Shown: positions 31,902-37,155 of the stretch, piece by piece
Numbering within the stretch: the stretch's first letter is position 1
Layout: the number at the start of each line of letters is the position of its first letter
NCBI GenBank assembly: GCA_034926415.1
Contig: JAYFRC010000013.1
Location: forward strand, 1-37,155
Origin: JAYFRC01 sp034926415
Lineage (GTDB): Bacteria > Bacillota > Clostridia > Oscillospirales > Oscillospiraceae
Direction: 5' to 3'
DNA: 37,155 nucleotides
Program-made: the position numbers and the translations under genes
The notes under the pieces: model-generated
Told to the model about the DNA's origin: nothing
Databases searched by the model: none
What the model saw: only the letters and a program-made list of their open reading frames with translations

Positions 31902-32384
31902 TCAAAGTTTTTCTAGCATGGCAACGGCCATGGCGGACATTCCAGAGCCGTTGCCTGTAAAGCCGAGATTTTCTTCGGTAGTGGCCTTAACGTTAACGCG
32001 GCTTTCATCTATTCCGAGAACGGACGCAATATTGGCGCGCATCTTCGGAACGTACGGCGAAATTTTCGGTCTTTGCGCAATGAGCGTGGCGTCCACGTTG
32101 ACAACCGTAAACCCGCACATTTCAAGGGTTTTAGAGACTTTGGAAAGCAGTTCCATACTCGATATACCGAGGAACGCGGCATCAGTGTCCGGGAACATCT
32201 TTCCTATATCCCCAAGAGCCGCGGCTCCAAGCAGCGCGTCCATAACCGCGTGAAGCAGCACGTCCGCGTCTGAGTGTCCGTCAAGCCCTTTATCAAACGG
32301 AATATCTACCCCGCCTATTATCAATCTGCGTCCGGCCGCGAGCCGGTGCACATCATAACCCTGGCCTATGCGAAACGGCGTCAT
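31902..32384 (-). CDS. ispF: 2-C-methyl-D-erythritol 2,4-cyclodiphosphate synthase
   Basis: IspF cyclises the CDP-methylerythritol phosphate intermediate of the MEP isoprenoid pathway. The 160-residue protein has the zinc ligands in GYDVHRL (residues 9-15) and HSDADVLLHAVMDALLGAAALGDIG in pieces (near 37-61), and the C-terminal KATTEENLGFTGNGSGM. It follows ispD by one base. IspD and IspF are separate here, not the IspDF fusion of some bacteria. Confidence 0.96.
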   Translation of the reverse strand: MTPFRIGQGYDVHRLAAGRRLIIGGVDIPFDKGLDGHSDADVLLHAVMDALLGAAALGDIGKMFPDTDAAFLGISSMELLSKVSKTLEMCGFTVVNVDATLIAQRPKISPYVPKMRANIASVLGIDESRVNVKATTEENLGFTGNGSGMSAMAVAMLEKL

Positions 32385-32385
32385 T

Positions 32386-33111
32386 TCAGCTCCTCCGCTC
32401 TATTATCGCCTCGGCCGCGGCAAGATCCTCAGGCGTTGTTATCTTGATGTTGTCGTAGCTTCCGTCGGTAAGGTATACTTTTTTTCCTAAACGCTCCACG
32501 GCTCCGCAATCGTCGGTTGTTTCCACGTTAGCCTCGATAGCCGCCTGCAAAGCGGCTTTCAGCAGGCTCGCGTCGAAGACCTGCGGGGTTTGTACGGCGA
32601 AGAGATCATTTCTGTCAGGAGTCTCCACGACCACGCCGTCGACCGCGCGCTTAATCGTATCCTTGACCGGCACGGCCGGCGCAGCCGCGCCTGTTTTTCC
32701 GGCCATATCGAGCGCGTCGCATATTATCTTATCCGTCACAAGCGGGCGCGCTCCGTCGTGCACGGCAAGAAGCTGCGCATCTCTGCTCGCCTCGATCGCA
32801 GCAAGATATACGGATTCCGTCCGTGTAGGACCTCCGACGACTATACGTGTTGGTTTCTTTATCGAAAAATCCTTGCAGAGTTGGCCGACGGAAACTATGC
32901 TGTCTTCTCTAGCCGCGACGATTATCTCGTCGATACCGGAGCAGTCGTCGAGAGCCATGAGCGTCAGCGCGAGAACTGGTATCCCGTCTATCTCGGCGAA
33001 CAGCTTATCCTCTCCCCCCATACGAGAAGAGGCGCCTGCCGCAGGGACAAGCGCCGCACAAAACGGATGAGCGGCACTCTCGCCGCCAAATATTTTTGAA
33101 ATAAGCCCCAT
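32386..33111 (-). CDS. ispD: 2-C-methyl-D-erythritol 4-phosphate cytidylyltransferase
   Basis: IspD transfers CMP to methylerythritol phosphate, the third MEP step. The nucleotide-binding loop PAAGASSRMGGEDKLF (near 23-38) and the VHDGARPLV motif (near 115-123) are intact in this 241-residue protein. An N-terminal extension of about 18 residues precedes the Rossmann fold. It begins one base after the carD stop, an arrangement also known from other Clostridia and Bacillus. Confidence 0.95.
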   Translation of the reverse strand: MGLISKIFGGESAAHPFCAALVPAAGASSRMGGEDKLFAEIDGIPVLALTLMALDDCSGIDEIIVAAREDSIVSVGQLCKDFSIKKPTRIVVGGPTRTESVYLAAIEASRDAQLLAVHDGARPLVTDKIICDALDMAGKTGAAAPAVPVKDTIKRAVDGVVVETPDRNDLFAVQTPQVFDASLLKAALQAAIEANVETTDDCGAVERLGKKVYLTDGSYDNIKITTPEDLAAAEAIIERRS

Positions 33112-33112
33112 A

Positions 33113-33598
33113 TTACGCTCCCTTGCATATTGCCTCGTCGAGCCGTTGCTCGACCGTGCCGTAATCGGCGCTTTCGGAAAGGACTATCTCCGAAATAAGT
33201 ATCTGTTTGGCGTTTTTAAGCATCTTGCGCTCGCCCGTTGACAAGCCATGCTCGCTGTCGCGAAGCATGAGGCCCTTTATGACCCAAGCAACTTTGTCCG
33301 GGTCTCCGCTTTTGATATGTATCATGTTTTCGCGAAAGCGCTTGTTCCAGTTGTTGCTCATCTCCACCGAAAGAGCAGGAAGCTCGGCAAGAACGCGCTC
33401 GGCCTCACGCACGCTTACTATCGGACGAAGACCCACCGCATCGCTGTTAGCCGTAGGTATTTTGAGAAGGAGGCTTCCCACAGGCATTTTGAAAACGTAA
33501 TAATCCTGCGTCACACCGCACACATTCTCGCTGACTATATTGTCTATTGTCCCCGCGCCGTGCATCGGATGGACGACTTTTTCGCCTATGGAAAACAT
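33113..33598 (-). CDS. CarD/CdnL family RNA polymerase-binding regulator
   Basis: CarD-type proteins bind the RNA polymerase beta subunit and stabilise open promoter complexes, often at rRNA promoters. The predicted 160-residue protein starts MFSIGEKVVHPMHGAGTIDNI, the RNAP-interaction Tudor-like domain, and ends in a helical DNA-binding domain with ERKMLKNAKQILISEI. The ATG at 33598 follows GGGAGG by five bases; 13 codons further upstream an alternative ATG has no such site. It is first in the carD-ispD-ispF unit. Confidence 0.92.
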   Translation of the reverse strand: MFSIGEKVVHPMHGAGTIDNIVSENVCGVTQDYYVFKMPVGSLLLKIPTANSDAVGLRPIVSVREAERVLAELPALSVEMSNNWNKRFRENMIHIKSGDPDKVAWVIKGLMLRDSEHGLSTGERKMLKNAKQILISEIVLSESADYGTVEQRLDEAICKGA

Positions 33599-33642
33599 TG
33601 CAACCTCCCTTGTATGAACGAGCCTATAATTATCCATAAAAT

Positions 33643-33671
33643 ATTATAAATCATACTGCTTCAATTTGCAA
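33643..33671 (-). promoter_or_regulatory. Sigma-A-like promoter of carD-ispDF
   Basis: On the minus strand TTGCAA (33666-33671), 17 bases, then TATAAT (33643-33648), leaving a leader of about 40 bases. Confidence 0.7.
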
Positions 33672-33709
33672 GTCGAATAAAGTCGCTTTGAGCGCCGACA
33701 TTATAAAAG

Positions 33710-33743
33710 ATACGCGGCACGGAGCACAATCCGTACCGCGTAT
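33710..33743 (-). terminator. Terminator after the GNAT gene
   Basis: A 14-bp stem with one mismatch (33710-33723 with 33730-33743) and a 6-base loop lies just past the acetyltransferase stop. CTTTTAT follows on the minus strand. Confidence 0.8.
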
Positions 33744-33752
33744 GTCGCATTT

Positions 33753-34502
33753 TCACGAGCATCTATTATCTGAAAACATCCAGTACATCTTTTCCGAAGA
33801 GATAGAAAATCCCAGTTTTTTCTGAAGCGCGAGCGACCTTTCGTTATCGCATTCCACCTGAAGGAACGGAGTTCGTCCGCTTTTAACTAGCCTGTCCGAC
33901 AAAAAGCTCTCAAGCGCAAATCCTACGCCCCTGCGTCTGAACTCGGGCAGCACGGTCAGAAGTCCCATGCTGCCCTCGAGATGCGTGCCTATAAATCCGG
34001 CGATAACTCCGCCAAAATATCCGCCAAATATATCCCCGCGCTCAAGATGAAGCTCTATTTCGTCCCTTGGCAAGATTCCATAATTTTCCATAACAAAATC
34101 CGCCTTATCGGGATACATCAGACGAATGTCAAGCCCAATGCGGTTTTCGCCGAAAAGATGACCGTCCATATTGGCCGCCTGATAGCATATCATCCATTCA
34201 ATGGGGGAAAATTTTCTTGCCGCGTAGTCCTTTATGAAGCTCTGGTGCGCGGCAAATATTTCGCACGGCGGGCACTCGTCCACAAGCATTCTTCCCGTCT
34301 TTTCGTCGCTCACGGCAAGCATATATACATTGCCCGGAAGCTCGTGCAGCAGCACTCCGTCTTTTTCCGCGTAAAATATCGCGGCGGAGCCGCGCTTGAC
34401 TGCGTCGGCCATCCCCACGTAGAGAAGCGGATTTGAAGAGAGATATTCAAGCGCGGCGCGGCGCTTTTTCTCAGTGACCGTGCCGTCGGCTTCGGTAAAC
34501 AT
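33753..34502 (-). CDS. GNAT family N-acetyltransferase
   Basis: The C-terminal half of this 249-residue protein is a GNAT domain with the acetyl-CoA loop LPEFRRRGVGFAL (near 185-197) and the later QVECDNERSLALQKKLGF segment (near 215-232). The first about 130 residues form another domain, lacking the loop, with a YLSSNPLLYVGMADAVKRG start; a degenerate GNAT-like fold is possible. The substrate is unknown. It follows the ispH-S1 terminator by only 20 bases, and I see no promoter there, so it may depend on read-through. GGGGGA precedes the ATG. Confidence 0.88.
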   Translation of the reverse strand: MFTEADGTVTEKKRRAALEYLSSNPLLYVGMADAVKRGSAAIFYAEKDGVLLHELPGNVYMLAVSDEKTGRMLVDECPPCEIFAAHQSFIKDYAARKFSPIEWMICYQAANMDGHLFGENRIGLDIRLMYPDKADFVMENYGILPRDEIELHLERGDIFGGYFGGVIAGFIGTHLEGSMGLLTVLPEFRRRGVGFALESFLSDRLVKSGRTPFLQVECDNERSLALQKKLGFSISSEKMYWMFSDNRCS

Positions 34503-34521
34503 TTTTAATTCCCCCGGTCAA

Positions 34522-34554
34522 AAAAACAGCACGGCTAAAAGCCGTGCTGTTTTT
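34522..34554 (-). terminator. Terminator after ispH-S1
   Basis: A 15-bp perfect stem (AAAACAGCACGGCT with AGCCGTGCTGTTTT as core) has a 3-base loop. On the minus strand it runs into TTTTTTTGACC. Confidence 0.92.
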
Positions 34555-34580
34555 AGGTTAGGTTATGTAGCGCGCTGAAA

Positions 34581-36548
34581 TTATTCAGCGGGGTTCTCTG
34601 CTGGCACGGCATCCTCGGCGGGCTTTTCCGGCTCAAGCAAAGCGCGGATGCTGAGTGATATCTTTTTGTTCTCCTCGTCGATGGCGGTAATCTTTGCGTC
34701 GACAACCTGTCCCTCAGACAGAACATCCTCCGGCTTGTCGATACGACGGTCGGCAATCTGGGAAATGTGGATAAGTCCGTCCACGCCGGGAACGACCTCG
34801 GCGAACGCGCCGAAAGTCATCAGCTTGACAATCTTGACGGAAGCAACATCTCCGACCTTGTACTCGGACATGAACTTGTCCCAGGGGTTGACGCTGCGGT
34901 CCTTCATGCCGAGAGATATCTTGTGCTTTTCCTTATCGGCGGAGATTACGTAAACTTCGACGGTGTCGCCTACGGAAACGACCTCTGAAGGATGCTTTAT
35001 GCGGCTCCAGGACAGCTCGGAAATATGGACCATGCCGTCCACTCCGCCGATGTCCACAAAAACTCCGTAAGAGGTGAGGGATTTGACGATGCCGGTATAC
35101 TTCTTACCCGGTTCGATGTCTTCCCAGACCTTAGCGGCAGCCACGTCGCGCTCGTCTTTCTGGACGCCGCGGATGTCGCCGACAACGCGGCGGCGGGCGC
35201 GGTTGACCTCGGTAATGTAGAGTTTAACCTTCTGCTTGAGAAGATCGCTCATAGCTGCGCTGCGGGGAAGTCCGGTGCGGGACGCGGGAACAAACACGCG
35301 AATGCCCTTGACGGAAACGACGACGCCGCCCTTGTTCTCCTCGGTCACAACGCCCTCGAGAATGGTCTTGTCGTCCTTGGCGCTCTCAATGGTCTCCCAC
35401 ATCTTGACGGTGTCGAGGCGCTTCTTTGAAAGAGTGGCATAGCCTTCAACATCGTTGACTCGTACGACATATGTCTCAATCTCGTCTCCGACCTTGAGCA
35501 TGTCCTCAGGCTTGGCCCCGGAATCGTCGGTCAATTCGGAAATCGGAATATATCCGGCCTGCTTCGTTCCGAGGTCCACCTGAACCTCAGTCGGGGTTAT
35601 AGCAGTAACTATACCCTTAACCTTATCTCCCGTATTTAAAGTTTTGAAGGACTCTTCGAGCATTTTTTCAAATGACTCTTCTCCCTCATTAACAAATTTT
35701 TCTTCACTCATCGTCTTGTTGACCTCCTTTATGATGCTCGCAGGGGTAGACGCTCCGGCGGTCAGTCCGACCGCCTCGCAAGCCCGAAGTATATCGAGCG
35801 GAAGCTCGTCCGCGTTTTCTATCTGAAAAACGCGCGAACAGCCCGCGCCAGTGCATATCTCGGTCAAATGCCGCGTGTTGGCGCTTTGCCGGTCGCCCAC
35901 TACCACCATCGCGTCGGCCGTTGCCGCAATGGATGCGGCTTCGCTCTGACGTTTATACGTAGCATCACATATTGTATCAAAAATTTTCGAGTTTGTACAC
36001 TCTTTTTTTATTATTTCGGTGCATTTTTCCCACAGTGTCTGGGAACACGTTGTCTGCGAAACAACTGTCAGCGGAATTTCCCGCGCTTTTTCGTCTTTTT
36101 TCAGCCATTCCGCAATTTCTTCCGCGTTTTCAAAAATAAGCGGACAGCTGCACCAGCCTGCGACGCCCATAACCTCCGGATGGTTCCGCTCGCCGACGAT
36201 AAGCGGCCTGCGGCCCTCGCTCTCGGCCTGCGCCACTATCTGCTGTATTCTCTCGACTCGCGGGCAGGTTGCGTCGAGCACGCGCGCCCCGCGCTTTTCT
36301 ATCTCTGAAAAGGTTCCGCGCCTCTCGCCGTGGGAGCGGATTATGACGGTCTCTCCGCCGCGAAGCTCATCAGTCGAGGTTATCTCAGCCACGCCCTTTC
36401 GGGCAAGCTCTCCGACGACCGTAGAGTTGTGGATTATCGGGCCAAGCATAACAACTTTTTCGCCGCTTTCCGCGGCGGTCTCGGCCATGTTAACCGCGCG
36501 GCGGACACCGTAGCAGAAGCCCGCGCTTTCAGCGCATATCACTTTCAT
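34581..36548 (-). CDS. ispH: IspH reductase fused to ribosomal S1-like protein
   Basis: The 655-residue protein joins two known units. Residues 1-280 are 4-hydroxy-3-methylbut-2-enyl diphosphate reductase, the last MEP step, with 4Fe-4S ligands Cys12, the Cys of DATCPRV (near 96) and the Cys of FDTICDAT (near 194). Residues about 300-640 carry four S1 RNA-binding domains (GDKVKGIVTAI..., ILEGVVTEENKGGV..., KYTGIVKSLTSYGVFVDIGG..., GDVASVKIVKLMTFGAFAEV...), followed by an acidic Pro/Ala-rich tail. Such fusions are known from Clostridia. The start overlaps plsC (ATGA). A strong ribosome site before Met280 may also yield a separate 376-residue S1-like protein. Confidence 0.95.
   Translation of the reverse strand: MKVICAESAGFCYGVRRAVNMAETAAESGEKVVMLGPIIHNSTVVGELARKGVAEITSTDELRGGETVIIRSHGERRGTFSEIEKRGARVLDATCPRVERIQQIVAQAESEGRRPLIVGERNHPEVMGVAGWCSCPLIFENAEEIAEWLKKDEKAREIPLTVVSQTTCSQTLWEKCTEIIKKECTNSKIFDTICDATYKRQSEAASIAATADAMVVVGDRQSANTRHLTEICTGAGCSRVFQIENADELPLDILRACEAVGLTAGASTPASIIKEVNKTMSEEKFVNEGEESFEKMLEESFKTLNTGDKVKGIVTAITPTEVQVDLGTKQAGYIPISELTDDSGAKPEDMLKVGDEIETYVVRVNDVEGYATLSKKRLDTVKMWETIESAKDDKTILEGVVTEENKGGVVVSVKGIRVFVPASRTGLPRSAAMSDLLKQKVKLYITEVNRARRRVVGDIRGVQKDERDVAAAKVWEDIEPGKKYTGIVKSLTSYGVFVDIGGVDGMVHISELSWSRIKHPSEVVSVGDTVEVYVISADKEKHKISLGMKDRSVNPWDKFMSEYKVGDVASVKIVKLMTFGAFAEVVPGVDGLIHISQIADRRIDKPEDVLSEGQVVDAKITAIDEENKKISLSIRALLEPEKPAEDAVPAENPAE
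35711..35730 (-). promoter_or_regulatory. Internal ribosome binding site for the S1 part
   Basis: On the minus strand AAAGGAGGT (35722-35730) stands ten bases before the in-frame ATG of Met280 (MSEEKFVNEG), which begins the S1 part right at the end of the IspH domain. The site falls on the Lys-Glu-Val codons of the conserved IspH end. Confidence 0.5.
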
Positions 36549-37141
36549 TTCCGCTCACCCAGTTCGTAAATCATCCGCATCGTATCTTCGGCGATGGCGC
36601 GGTATTCCTCGGAGGTTCCCCTGTGCCCGGCGACCTTGGGATATATGGGCTCGCCAATGGCGACTTTCGTTTTGTGGAACAGCTTTTTGCTGCTTTCAAG
36701 ATATATCGGCACTATCGGCACGCCGCCGCGGACGGCCATCATGGCGACTCCGCTCTTTGCCGCCGCCGCGTCCTCCGTGCTCATTCTCGTACCCTCGGGA
36801 AAAATCAGCAGTTTTTCGCTGTTTTTAAGGTATGTAAGTGAGGTTCTGACAGCGGCGATGTCGGCGTGTCCTCTTTCGACGCCGAAAACTCCGCATTTTC
36901 TCGCCAGCCAGCCGACGAACGGCCACGCCATTATCTCAGCCTTCGCCATGACGTGGAGCTGGCACCGGCGCGGCACCGCGACCATGATTATAATCGGGTC
37001 AACCCAGCTTGAATGATTGGCGCAGAATATGGCTCCACCTTCCGGCACGGTGTCGCGGCCGGTTACGCGTATTCTGAACAGTATGTGCACGAGCACGGTG
37101 AATATAGGATAAAGCGCGTCGTACATACGGTTAATTTTCAT
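36545..37141 (-). CDS. plsC: 1-acyl-sn-glycerol-3-phosphate acyltransferase
   Basis: PlsC adds the second acyl chain to make phosphatidic acid at the membrane. The 198-residue protein has an N-terminal hydrophobic segment, the catalytic NHSSWVDP (H-x4-D, near 38), the FPEGTRMS acceptor motif (near 114), and the VPIVPIYLES block. AAGGAG lies seven bases before the ATG. Its stop overlaps ispH (ATGA). In Clostridia plsC and ispH-S1 usually follow cmk. Confidence 0.94.
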   Translation of the reverse strand: MKINRMYDALYPIFTVLVHILFRIRVTGRDTVPEGGAIFCANHSSWVDPIIIMVAVPRRCQLHVMAKAEIMAWPFVGWLARKCGVFGVERGHADIAAVRTSLTYLKNSEKLLIFPEGTRMSTEDAAAAKSGVAMMAVRGGVPIVPIYLESSKKLFHKTKVAIGEPIYPKVAGHRGTSEEYRAIAEDTMRMIYELGERK

Positions 37142-37155
37142 TCATCTTCTCCTTG
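37137..37155 (-). other. Possible end of an upstream gene at the window edge
   Basis: On the minus strand one frame entering from the right edge reaches TGA overlapping the plsC start (ATGA). This fits the coupled spacing used elsewhere here and the expected cmk neighbour, but too few codons are visible to identify it. Confidence 0.25.

Noticed and set aside
1..37155. tRNA, rRNA, CRISPR, insertion sequence or phage genes
   Set aside because: Read for on both strands by eye; no clover-leaf, direct-repeat array, transposase or integrase was found.

Overview
The window looks like a chromosomal segment of a spore-forming, moderately GC-rich Clostridia member, probably Oscillospirales-like. Evidence is the sporulation set spoIVA, sipL and spoVM, the clostridial IspH-S1 fusion, the cdaA-cdaR pair, the conserved priA-def-fmt-rsmB-rlmN-prpC-prkC-rsgA block, and DUF3343 and DUF5685 genes. 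All genes except one crp/fnr-type regulator lie on the minus strand. I see no rRNA, tRNA, CRISPR array, insertion sequence, phage gene or broken gene. This is dense core genome rather than a mobile island.

Layout, left to right (transcription mostly right to left). At 1-2.4 kb is secD-secF with its own promoter and terminator. At 2.4-5.5 kb are two single genes, purB and an aspartate-type aminotransferase, each with a sigma-A-like promoter. At 5.4-9.2 kb are leuC-leuD-leuB followed by coaX, which has its own promoter inside the end of leuB. At 9.2-9.9 kb is the divergent Crp/Fnr regulator. At 10.0-13.4 kb is a sporulation envelope locus: spoIVA, sipL, a 23-codon spoVM and a 51-codon cysteine-rich membrane miniprotein gene. 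At 13.4-30.4 kb is a nearly gapless 18-gene run: cdaA, cdaR, rseC-like, DUF5685, dnaJ-like, yicC, remA, gmk, rpoZ, priA, def, fmt, a YugP-type peptidase, rsmB, rlmN, prpC, prkC, rsgA. At 30.4-31.8 kb is a DUF3343 / cysteine desulfurase-like pair. At 31.9-33.6 kb is carD-ispD-ispF. At 33.7-37.1 kb are a GNAT acetyltransferase, the ispH-S1 fusion and plsC, whose operon continues off the right edge.

Functional links. SpoVM is the membrane anchor for SpoIVA, and SipL binds SpoIVA, so three physically interacting spore-coat basement proteins sit side by side; the 51-residue protein upstream of spoVM is an uncharacterised candidate fourth member. A good sigma-E-type promoter precedes sipL-spoIVA and overlaps the spoVM stop codon. 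The 18-gene run joins c-di-AMP synthesis, nucleotide supply, RNA polymerase omega, replication restart, N-terminal methionine processing, rRNA methylation, the PASTA kinase/phosphatase pair and ribosome assembly. IspD, IspF and IspH supply three steps of the MEP isoprenoid pathway.

The least described items are the two sporulation miniprotein genes, a strong internal ribosome binding site inside ispH-S1, and a recurring TTGCRA-17-TATAAT promoter pattern.
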